Assembly: GCF_022346995.1 (NCBI RefSeq)
Contig: NZ_JAKRNM010000014.1
Span: 22,523 to 86,522, forward strand
Origin: Paenibacillus sp. ACRRY
GTDB lineage: Bacteria > Bacillota > Bacilli > Paenibacillales > Paenibacillaceae
Length of the DNA: 64,000 nt
Reading direction: 5' to 3'
Position numbers and translations under genes: made by a program. The number at the start of each line of letters is the position of its first letter. Within the stretch, counting starts at the first letter, position 1. This document shows, piece by piece, positions 45,991-53,756 of this stretch. A model generated the notes under the pieces. It was not told the DNA's origin. It searched no databases and saw nothing but the letters and a program-made list of their open reading frames with translations.

Positions 45991-46170
45991 TCAAGAAAAA
46001 TTGTCTACGACGTGTGGGGTATAGAAATCTTGTAGAGACTCTTGAAAATTTACTTTTGTGCGAATTATCAAGCCTTCTAGAGCATTTCTAACTGTCTTAG
46101 TGGCATTGGTACTGAGATCATCAATGCCAGTTGGAATTCGACGGTATACATTGGTGAAATTTTTAATCAC
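45991..46170 (-). CDS. Possible small ORF or gene remnant on the minus strand
   Basis: A 59-codon frame from a GTG at 46170 to TGA at 45993-45991 encodes a hydrophilic protein-like sequence (YRRIPTGIDDLSTNATKTV ... LEGLIIRTKVNFQESLQDFY). No ribosome binding site is visible, and a stop lies seven codons upstream of the GTG. It may be the tail of a lost gene. I do not recognise it. Confidence 0.25.
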   Translation of the reverse strand: MIKNFTNVYRRIPTGIDDLSTNATKTVRNALEGLIIRTKVNFQESLQDFYTPHVVDNFS

Positions 46171-46226
46171 ACGTAGTATGATGTAGAACTAAAGGGTAAA
46201 TTTACTATATTTTGCGAGGGGAAATT

Positions 46227-48890
46227 ATGAAAACTAAAGTAGATAAAATCGATATCATGAACAAGCTCCTTTACGACAATTTGGAGCAAATATTAAAAAA
46301 TATGAACAAACGGATTCACATAAAACTATATGCGCTAGTTTACGACAAAAATGAAATTCTCATCGAGAAGATTCGTGTAAAGAAAACGGTACCTAACGGA
46401 GAAGTTTTAGCATGCACTTCCCAAGATACATTGCAAGATTTAAATAATGTTTACGGCGAGTTAAAGATTGACGCTGAGCATGCAGGAAATACATACGAAG
46501 GCATCAAAGAATATGTAAATAAAATTTGGTACAAGCAGGACCACTCAAAAGATGCAATCATTAGTAAAAAAGTGATAAGTTCCTCCTCTGATATCGAAGA
46601 TGGACAGATAGCAAGCATAGAAAATTCTATCAACGACAACCGTATATTGTACGTAAATCAAATTCCTTTTCATACTAAAAAATCTGATTATTCGATTGTA
46701 TACATAATTGAAATGCGAAATATTGAATATGAAACTCGGCAAATTTTTTATGCGAAACCAGAAGTTTCTTTTTTAAGAATGCTTTTGGACTATTTCTTTG
46801 AAGATTTTTTTTCTTGTACTAACAGTGTTATTAAGATAAATAATGACGACAGTATTACACGAAAATATAATGAAGATGGGATCCAGTTTAACAGAAGAAT
46901 AATAAGGCTTTTTTTTGGAAAAATACAAAATTATCTTCAAAACCATACTAAGTTCGATGATTTCAATGTCGAATTTGACAATGAGTTAAATAACGAGTAT
47001 TACGTCAATGGTTTTTTAGAAAAAATGGATTATATATCTACTTTGACCTATGAGAATGCTAGCCCGTTTGGTTCAATCCTGTTTATGAATAAAGAAGTCA
47101 TAATGCAACGATCTATCATACGTTTTACAGTTAAGTTTACAAAAGAAGATCGTATTGGATTAGAAGATGCCAAGCGAATACGCAAGTTACTAGAACTCAC
47201 GAACGTGGACAACGATCTTTATCTAATAGCCGACGAAAAGGAAATTTACGGTTTAGGTGAGGTTAATTGGAATATGCAAAAAGGAGAATTAGCGCTAAGG
47301 GTAGATTTCACAGGATTATCCAAATATAATTTAGTCCTAGTACAAACAGAAGCTGAAATTGTTAGCGGCGGCAAGCTGTTCATAGAAGATGAGAAAAAGG
47401 TTTACCGCTCTGACCTTAGCTTAGTTGAAATACAGCTCATATCCGTCTCCTTCAAAAACCCGAGATTAGGAGAGGAAGGATACAGCGCTGAGAAGTTTAT
47501 GCAGCTCTTAAAAAACATGTTTTGGGAAAATAGCATAGAAGATGACCAAATTAATCAAAAGGTTGAGAGGTTGGATCAAATTGTACGCAAGGCGCGGGAG
47601 CAGAAGCACGGCACAATGGTGGTCATTACCGATGAGGTGACGGCTCAACAGGAGCTTTATCAATTGAGTAAACAGTCGACACTTATTGAGCCTGGAATTA
47701 TCAACCCTGAATACATTAAATATTTAACTGCAATCGATGGTGCAATCTATTTTGATACAGACGGACTTTGCCACGGTATCGGTGTTATTTTAGATGGTAT
47801 TGCAAAGGAAAATATTGGGGACGCCAGCCGCGGAGCACGGTATAATTCCGCATATCGCTATCTACATAAGCTGAAAGAAGATGGACAGAAGAAGTGTGTG
47901 ATTGTCATTATTTCTGAGGATGGCATGGTGAATCTAATCCCCGAATCTGAACATGAAGATATGCTGTTAGCGTTAGTGGAAGAAATAATTGATATGATAA
48001 ATGAAGAAGCACCCGATTCTAATATGTTAAAAGAAAAGGAAGAACTACTTCTAAGATCAAAAATTGTCGACTTTGATTGGTTATTTAATATTGCTGAAGT
48101 TTACTATGATAATGATAATTATGAAAGAGCTATAGATTTTTTTGAATATGGTATAAAGCAAGCCGAGAAAAGTTACATTCTTCCTAAATACTTGAATATT
48201 TTAGGGCTTATACACCATCGTAGAGAAAACTACCACGAGTCTACTCGAATGTTTAAATTGGCCGTTGGAGCTTCGGATAATGACCAGAGCAGAGATACTT
48301 TTATGGGCAATGTAGGTCACAGTTACTTATTGTTAGCACTGCAGTTAAAGAGTGATGATGAAAAATCTATAAATTTAAATAAGGGAATAGAATGGTTTTC
48401 CAAAGCTATTGAATTGACAAAATCGGGCTCCTTTAAGCCTTCAGTAAGAAACCACAATCTTAAAGGCAGATGCTACTTTACATTAAGTGAATTAGAGAAA
48501 GATACGAATAAGAAAATTCAATTATTAAAAAATGCACTTGAAGACTTTAGCCAAGCCATAATAATTAATCCTAAAGGTGCAATTTATTATTGGAATCGAT
48601 ATTGTGTTTACAATCGACTGAGTCGAAAAAAGGAATGTATTGAGGACCTAATTCAGGCTGAATATCTTAAACATGATGATAAATACATTAATAATTTGTC
48701 TAGCCAGTTAAAAGAGAATCTTGATCTTATTACTGAATCAATAGATTTTTATAACAAATTAGCCTTTCAGAAAGAGGGGCCGCCACAATTAGTTAAATTG
48801 ATTGATGAGTTTCAGGTGAAGTCCGAGATAAGCAAACAAGCCGAAGCCGCAGCGGGCAAAGCGGCAGATTTGGATGAAAGCAAGAAATAA
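46227..48890 (+). CDS. DisA_N/DAC-like domain protein with C-terminal TPR-like repeats
   Basis: An 887-residue cytoplasmic protein. Residues about 1-440 are an unrecognised mixed alpha/beta region. Residues about 445-575 resemble the diadenylate cyclase (DAC, DisA_N) domain: HGTMVVITDE, then AIDGAIYFDTDG with DGA at 504-506, SRGARYNSAYRYL where active enzymes have RHR (here RYN, 538-540), and VIVIISEDGMVNLI. Residues about 610-835 are TPR-like helices (YYDNDNYERAIDFFEYGIKQA; KGIEWFSKAIEL; ALEDFSQAIIINPKGA). ATG 46227 has GAGGGG upstream. The gene is AT-rich compared with neighbours and is bracketed by att-like repeats. It could make c-di-AMP or a related nucleotide, or only sense one, since the RHR motif is altered. 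Confidence 0.72.
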   Translation: MKTKVDKIDIMNKLLYDNLEQILKNMNKRIHIKLYALVYDKNEILIEKIRVKKTVPNGEVLACTSQDTLQDLNNVYGELKIDAEHAGNTYEGIKEYVNKIWYKQDHSKDAIISKKVISSSSDIEDGQIASIENSINDNRILYVNQIPFHTKKSDYSIVYIIEMRNIEYETRQIFYAKPEVSFLRMLLDYFFEDFFSCTNSVIKINNDDSITRKYNEDGIQFNRRIIRLFFGKIQNYLQNHTKFDDFNVEFDNELNNEYYVNGFLEKMDYISTLTYENASPFGSILFMNKEVIMQRSIIRFTVKFTKEDRIGLEDAKRIRKLLELTNVDNDLYLIADEKEIYGLGEVNWNMQKGELALRVDFTGLSKYNLVLVQTEAEIVSGGKLFIEDEKKVYRSDLSLVEIQLISVSFKNPRLGEEGYSAEKFMQLLKNMFWENSIEDDQINQKVERLDQIVRKAREQKHGTMVVITDEVTAQQELYQLSKQSTLIEPGIINPEYIKYLTAIDGAIYFDTDGLCHGIGVILDGIAKENIGDASRGARYNSAYRYLHKLKEDGQKKCVIVIISEDGMVNLIPESEHEDMLLALVEEIIDMINEEAPDSNMLKEKEELLLRSKIVDFDWLFNIAEVYYDNDNYERAIDFFEYGIKQAEKSYILPKYLNILGLIHHRRENYHESTRMFKLAVGASDNDQSRDTFMGNVGHSYLLLALQLKSDDEKSINLNKGIEWFSKAIELTKSGSFKPSVRNHNLKGRCYFTLSELEKDTNKKIQLLKNALEDFSQAIIINPKGAIYYWNRYCVYNRLSRKKECIEDLIQAEYLKHDDKYINNLSSQLKENLDLITESIDFYNKLAFQKEGPPQLVKLIDEFQVKSEISKQAEAAAGKAADLDESKK

Positions 48891-48978
48891 AGAGGTTTAC
48901 AAATATCTATCTTTAATGGGAGTGCTTTTGGTTCCGGTATGTATAAAGATAAAACTTTTCGGCGATAGCCCGTTAAGC

Positions 48979-48998
48979 TGAACCTTATCATAAGTAAG
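48979..48998 (+). repeat. att-like direct repeat, copy 2
   Basis: TGAACCTTATCATAAGTAAG matches the rlmH 3' end (45941-45960) at 18 of 20 positions in direct orientation, 3038 bases away. TTATCATAAGTAA is the form seen in staphylococcal SCC attachment sites. Confidence 0.55.
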
Positions 48999-49017
48999 CA
49001 CAGCGTCATCGTTAATT

Positions 49018-49057
49018 GAAGCGTCAAAGAACAAATCAATGTCCTTGACGCTTCTTT
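49018..49057 (+). terminator. Hairpin after the DAC-TPR gene
   Basis: GAAGCGTCAA pairs perfectly with TTGACGCTTC (10 bp, 17-base loop), followed by TTTC. The T run is weak, so it may be a terminator or part of the old coding region. Confidence 0.5.
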
Positions 49058-49313
49058 CGTAGGGGTTGTTTCCAACGTTAACTGTGATCTTATTTATGAT
49101 GGAGAGTGAAGTAAGTCTTTTGTTTCACTGGTTCAACCTTCGTTATTACCCTTGTGAAGCTCGTTAAGACTTGATGAACCTGCTCAAAAGATACCTCTTC
49201 TATGGTTGGTCTACTGAGACGATAACAAGTAAAATATGTAGGTTATGGTAATTGCAATTTACCCTCACACAATGTAAAATTACTTGATGGAAAAAACATG
49301 AAGGAGTGGGAGT

Positions 49314-49403
49314 ATGAGGTGGGAACAGAAGACTAACATTCAGTCAACTTACGTAATTTCATATTTCCATTCCATTAGGACACTAAAGCATTTATTGCTT
49401 TAG
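49314..49403 (+). CDS. Putative leader peptide before the UMP kinase gene
   Basis: A 29-codon frame starts with ATG 49314, seven bases after AAGGAG, and ends with TAG at 49401-49403, inside the 3' arm of a terminator hairpin. The peptide begins MRWEQKTNIQST and ends TLKHLLL. Ribosomes finishing it would cover the hairpin. This matches attenuator architecture; no homologue is known to me. Confidence 0.45.
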   Translation: MRWEQKTNIQSTYVISYFHSIRTLKHLLL

Positions 49404-49410
49404 TGTTTTT
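49380..49410 (+). terminator. Predicted attenuator terminator before the UMP kinase gene
   Basis: ACACTAAAGCA pairs perfectly with TGCTTTAGTGT (11 bp, five-base loop) and is followed by TTTTT, only about 20 bases before the UMP kinase start. Its position after a leader peptide suggests conditional termination. Confidence 0.65.
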
Positions 49411-49430
49411 ATTTTATGGGGGTGTAATCA

Positions 49431-50168
49431 TTGTTAAGGTACAAAAGGGTTCTCGTTAAGCTAAGTGGTGGAGCAGTCGCTGGAAACTCTGAGTTTGGTT
49501 TTGAGCCAGAAAGGTTAGAAGATATCGCAGATGAAATTATGTCAGTAGTAAACTTAGGCGTTGAAGTATCGTTAGTTATAGGCGGGGGTAACATTTTCAG
49601 AGGTAATATGGCGGAAAGCTGGGGGATAGAAAGGGCAGAAGCGGATAACATTGGAACACTTGCGACTGTAGTAAATAGTTTAATGCTTCGTGGAGTTCTT
49701 AAAGCCAAGACCAAAAAGGAAGTACGAGTAATGACGGCAATACCTATTACTTCAGTTGCAGAACCATACATCCGTTTAAGAGCAATCCACCATCTAGAAA
49801 AAGGCCATATTGTAATTTTTGCAGGGGGGAACGGTCAACCTTACGTTACAACAGACTATCCTTCAGTACAAAGAGCCATCGAGGTTAATTGTGATGCTTT
49901 ATTAGTTGCAAAGCAAGGTGTTGATGGTGTTCTGAATGCAGACCCTAAATTTGATAAAGATGCAAGGAAATTTCGTTCGCTTCACTACAACGACGTTTTA
50001 AAACACAACTTAAAGGTAATGGACCAATCCGCATTTATTTTAGCAAGAGACTACAATCTGCCAATGCATGTGTTTAACTTCGATAAACCAGGCTCGATGA
50101 AAGAAATTTGTGAAGGTAAGAATAACGGTACGATAATTAGTGGCGAATCAGTTTTAGAGTTGGAATGA
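49431..50168 (+). CDS. UMP kinase-like protein (PyrH paralogue type)
   Basis: A 245-residue amino-acid-kinase-fold protein close to bacterial UMP kinase. It has VLVKLSGGAVAG (Gly replacing the usual Glu of KLSGEAL), VIGGGNIFRG, LATVVNSLMLRGVL, AIPITSVAEPYIRLRAI, TTDYPSVQRAIEVNCDALLVAKQGVDGV and KVMDQSAFILARD. The housekeeping pyrH normally lies with tsf and frr, so this is inferred to be a second copy. TTG 49431 follows GGGGGTG. It stands alone behind a leader peptide and terminator. Confidence 0.82.
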   Translation: MLRYKRVLVKLSGGAVAGNSEFGFEPERLEDIADEIMSVVNLGVEVSLVIGGGNIFRGNMAESWGIERAEADNIGTLATVVNSLMLRGVLKAKTKKEVRVMTAIPITSVAEPYIRLRAIHHLEKGHIVIFAGGNGQPYVTTDYPSVQRAIEVNCDALLVAKQGVDGVLNADPKFDKDARKFRSLHYNDVLKHNLKVMDQSAFILARDYNLPMHVFNFDKPGSMKEICEGKNNGTIISGESVLELE

Positions 50169-50244
50169 AATATGTTAAGCGGCGAATCGCTGATTCAAAT
50201 ACGACGGTAAGTCCGGTTAATAAGGTGACCCTGAAGAAATAAAG

Positions 50245-50270
50245 AAGCCACTCCATTTTTGGAGTGGCTT
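50245..50270. terminator. Bidirectional terminator
   Basis: AAGCCACTCC pairs with GGAGTGGCTT. T-rich sequence on either strand lets it serve the UMP kinase gene and the convergent gene ending at 50301. Confidence 0.8.
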
Positions 50271-50300
50271 TGTACTCAGCTATGATACGGTGAACGGCGG

Positions 50301-50753
50301 CTATTTTCTACCTAGTGTCTCCCAAATTCCATGGAGCCAGGAGTCGAACTCAGCATCTTTGTCGCCCTCGTAAGTATCATAGATATCCAGACGTGTCTTT
50401 TGCAGCTTTTCCTTAAATTGCTCGAATGTGTGACCTTCAGGAAGGCTTTTTTTAATCCGTAGCAAAATTTTGTTAAGACCTTTAAACAGATCGCCTTTGT
50501 TTTTGGCAGGCATCTGTACATCTTCATCCAACTGCTTGAGCTTGAGATATGCGGCTTCGCGCACTTGAAACACTTGATCATTTTTCAAAACATAATGTAG
50601 CAACTGTATGGTAGGGACGGTATCCCAGTTTCCCAATTCGTTCACCGCATTCAGTCTGTCTCTCCAGCTTGCCGACCGATTAGCCGCTCGTTTGAGCTCT
50701 TCAAAGTTTTCCGGTAGTTCGTTCACTGCTCCAATATCATGGTTGTTCGTCAA
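50301..50753 (-). CDS. HEAT-repeat-like protein
   Basis: A 150-residue helical protein with a recognisable HEAT-like pair (SWRDRLNAVNELGNWDTVPTIQLLHYVL and VFQVREAAYLKLKQLDED), followed by a charged helical tail. It probably mediates protein binding. The start is TTG 50753 on the minus strand, with AAGGAGA seven bases upstream; no ATG fits better. Function unknown. Confidence 0.7.
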   Translation of the reverse strand: MTNNHDIGAVNELPENFEELKRAANRSASWRDRLNAVNELGNWDTVPTIQLLHYVLKNDQVFQVREAAYLKLKQLDEDVQMPAKNKGDLFKGLNKILLRIKKSLPEGHTFEQFKEKLQKTRLDIYDTYEGDKDAEFDSWLHGIWETLGRK

Positions 50754-50892
50754 AGTTCAATCTCCTTAATCATCGCCATCTCGGCAGAATGATGAATGTT
50801 AATCAGGTAAACTCCATTATAGCACGAACCTGGCTAAACTACTTCATTTAAACCGATTGGTTAGCCTAAAAATCACATTCACCACTTGACTA

Positions 50893-51840
50893 TCATTTTT
50901 CCTTAATGAAGCCTATCATATACACCCAACCAATCAGTCCACATAGGACAAAACCAAACGCATGCAGAGCCCCATAAATGGGAATAAAATCAAATATGGT
51001 CAAGGAATACATATTTTTCAGTAGCGGATAGAAGATGGAAATGACAACAACCGTATAAAAGGCTAGGCAAGAAAGGCCTAAGAAGAAGGCTGCCTTAATA
51101 TCTATAGCGTTTTTCCTCAAGTAAGCAAGGAGATAAGCGGTATAAACCACAATATTACATGCGAACAAAGTGACACCAATGTACTCGATCGGCTTGGAGA
51201 AAATCATACCGAAAGCAATCAATATGGGTCCGATGATATCGATGGCAACAACCCAGGGATACCAACTCTTCTTCGTCATGATCCGTCCCAGTGCACCAAT
51301 AAAAATCGGAACGATTGCAGATGAAAAATGAAAATGGACCGAGCTTAACGCGTGTGTTGCCACATTAGCTTCAAAGAGGTCAAATTGATATTGATATAAG
51401 GTAAACCACATTCCGCCGATAAAAAAATAAACGAGTCCCGCACCAATCGCTATTTCCGCTGCTTTTCCTTTAGAAATCACAATCGTGGTCAAGCCATAGA
51501 TGCCAAGCAGCAGTGTGAACAGTAGCCACGCCAGGGACAGAATCCCTGGGATTGCCGTACTTTCTAACCCCCACATCTTACTACTCATTACCGAGGCCAG
51601 GGTAAGAAGTGCAGCGGGAAATTGAAGCCATTTCATAGCAGTATAAATCATTCGTTGATGTGTATTCTTCGTGTCATGGTTCAAGAGTAAAATCACAAGA
51701 GGAACAATGACGAAAGCCGCAAACAGTAGAAACTTTTCAACAAGTTCGAATTGGAAGCAATCAAGATAAAATATAAGAATGGTTATGATTCCACCGGGAA
51801 ATGCGGGTAATTTCATTAGTTGCTTGAGAGAACTATTCAT
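50893..51840 (-). CDS. YndJ-like polytopic membrane protein
   Basis: A 315-residue membrane protein with about nine hydrophobic helices, resembling Bacillus YndJ (residues such as VHFHFSSAIVPIFIGALGR in the middle). No function is known. ATG 51840 on the minus strand has AGAAAGGAAA upstream. It is probably co-directional with, but not coupled to, the HEAT gene downstream. Confidence 0.75.
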   Translation of the reverse strand: MNSSLKQLMKLPAFPGGIITILIFYLDCFQFELVEKFLLFAAFVIVPLVILLLNHDTKNTHQRMIYTAMKWLQFPAALLTLASVMSSKMWGLESTAIPGILSLAWLLFTLLLGIYGLTTIVISKGKAAEIAIGAGLVYFFIGGMWFTLYQYQFDLFEANVATHALSSVHFHFSSAIVPIFIGALGRIMTKKSWYPWVVAIDIIGPILIAFGMIFSKPIEYIGVTLFACNIVVYTAYLLAYLRKNAIDIKAAFFLGLSCLAFYTVVVISIFYPLLKNMYSLTIFDFIPIYGALHAFGFVLCGLIGWVYMIGFIKEK

Positions 51841-52113
51841 GGGGTTTCCTTTCTAACCTACGTTTATCGTAAGATCTGCCCGCATCGAGTGGTGTAGCGT
51901 TCTTTAGTATAGATAGGCAATTCTCCTTCTAGTAGTCTATCACATTTATTTTTCAATATATGAAAATAAACGGTATCACAAGTAAAGCGAAATAAATCAC
52001 TCCGTATGGTACATTTGTATGCAATAAGACGTATAAACAAATGAAGTTATTGATCTATCGCGCCGAGGACATAATTATGAAACAGTGCTTTAATAAAGGA
52101 GCTGTGGAATTAA

Positions 52114-52816
52114 ATGAATAAAAACAAAAGTACAGAAATGAAATGCTCTTCAAAAGCAGAAAATATCCTATCACTGATCATATAGTAAGACTAAGCTAGG
52201 CGAATTACGAAAAATCGCGAAGGACATAAAAAAAGATCACGAACTAGCGATGGAACTTTGGTCAACCGAAGAGTTTTTGCCCAGACTGTTAGCAATCTTA
52301 ATTATGGATAAAAAACTTCTTTCAGAAGATGTGCTAAATAAGCTTGATAAGGATATGCAGACTCACCCTTTTGATGAGCGAAATAACTTAATGGATTGGT
52401 TAATGGCTAATCAGCTCACCAAAGACAAGAAGACAATTGCATTGATGCAGACATGGGAAAGTAGCCCTTCTGCTCTTCAAAGGCGAGTTTTCTGGTATTA
52501 TCAAGCGCGATTGAGATGGACTGGACAAACACCGCCTGATAACACCGAAGACTTACTATCTGCAATTGAAGCTAATATTAGGCAGGAAGAACCGGAAGTT
52601 CAATGGGCTATGAATTTCATTGCAGGTTGGATAGGCGTTTATGATCAAAAGTACCGTGCACGTTGTATTAAACTTGGTGAGAATACGGGTCTTTATAAAG
52701 ATGAAATGGTATCCAGGGGCTGTACACCTAATTATTTGCCAGAGTTCATTGCAATTGAGGTTAACAAACGAAATAAATGTGTCGTAGGCGGGAAAGCCAA
52801 TTTACAAGAAGAATAA
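52114..52816 (+). pseudogene. Frameshifted DNA alkylation repair (AlkD-like) gene
   Basis: The main frame from about 52178 encodes an AlkD-like HEAT-repeat protein (KLGELRKIAKDIKKDHELAMELW, then WAMNFIAGWIGVYD). The natural start appears to be ATG 52114 (AAAGGAG upstream) in another frame, which runs for 23 codons to a TAG at 52183. The two overlap at 52176-52186, where a single-base change would join them. As it stands only an internal start (ATG 52250) remains, giving 188 residues without the N-terminal helices. Relatives remove alkylated bases from DNA. It may also be a sequencing error. Confidence 0.7.
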
Positions 52817-53000
52817 AAGTAATCTAGGATAAAAGCAAGAGACGGTGGAGAGATGTCCACGTCTCTTTTTTCTGCGCTCTGAACTTGTAAATATTATTGA
52901 ACATATTAAGAAATACAGCTAATGTTCCGATAATTAATATGCAGTTATATGTCCTGAATCGACATTTATCAACATTTTCTTAGAAAAGGTGACTAAATAT

Positions 53001-53723
53001 ATGTTTTCACCGTTCCAAAAGAAGAAGAGTAGACTTGAGCAGCAACTGAGAGAGGACCTTCACATAAAAAGGGACTTGGAAGAACCACAACAGGAAGTAT
53101 CGTTAGATGCAACTACTTCCGAAGCGAAGGAAGAGCCTTCAGGTTCTGTTTTAATAAACAAAGCCCATATGGACAAAAGCTCTCTTGATCTATTGTTCGC
53201 CGTAGAGCAGATGATTAAGGATAAGCAGCATGTCGAAATGAGCCATAACGATGTACAGGATCGGCTAAACCATGCGAACGGACAAAATGATCGCTTGAAC
53301 AGAGATCTAAAGAACTTGGGCAAGGTCATTGAGGAACGTGAGAAGAGCATTTTGGAGCTGGAGCGGAAATTGGCTGATAAGAACCTGAAGGTTGATCAGA
53401 TGCTGGAAGACTATCGGGAGCTCCAATTCAATATGTCTGGTCAGAATGAGGAGCTAAAAGGTGTCATTGAACTCGAGCGCCAAAATTATGCCGGCCTGCT
53501 TCAGAAACACAATGAGATGATTACCGATAAGAATAAGAGAATCAGCGAGCTTGAGGAGAAAAATGTAAGATTCGAATCCGAGCTCACTCAAATGAAGCAG
53601 AAATTCGATACTCTTCGCCAGGAGAAAACGCATCTGCTTAATGTTGTAAATGACTTTACGAACAGACTGACTTCTCCGTTTGCATCAAACGCAGGAAAAA
53701 CCGAGGAATCTCCAAACGATTAA
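53001..53723 (+). CDS. Coiled-coil protein upstream of a polysaccharide deacetylase
   Basis: A 240-residue soluble protein, basic at the N-terminus (MFSPFQKKKSRLEQQL), with a long predicted coiled coil (about 85-225) rich in Glu, Leu and Lys heptads. No enzyme motif is seen. It is 33 bases before the deacetylase gene, so the two are likely an operon and the protein may organise the membrane enzyme. ATG 53001 has AAAGGTGA upstream. Confidence 0.75.
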   Translation: MFSPFQKKKSRLEQQLREDLHIKRDLEEPQQEVSLDATTSEAKEEPSGSVLINKAHMDKSSLDLLFAVEQMIKDKQHVEMSHNDVQDRLNHANGQNDRLNRDLKNLGKVIEEREKSILELERKLADKNLKVDQMLEDYRELQFNMSGQNEELKGVIELERQNYAGLLQKHNEMITDKNKRISELEEKNVRFESELTQMKQKFDTLRQEKTHLLNVVNDFTNRLTSPFASNAGKTEESPND

Positions 53724-53756
53724 AGTCATGTCTGATCGGAAGAGAGGACGAGTGGT

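Larger units (their letters stand above)
48897..49242 (-). pseudogene. Probable degraded gene on the minus strand
   Basis: Two abutting minus-strand frames read like protein. One is open from 49242 to a TAA at 49092-49090 (RPTIEEVSFEQVHQVLTSF, then VEPVKQKTYF). The other is open from about 49120 to a TAA at 48899-48897 (KITVNVGNNPYERSVKDIDL ... VLTYDKVQLNGLSPKSF). They would join by one frameshift near 49100. No start or ribosome binding site is visible. I cannot name the family. The second att-like repeat lies inside the second frame. Confidence 0.38.
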
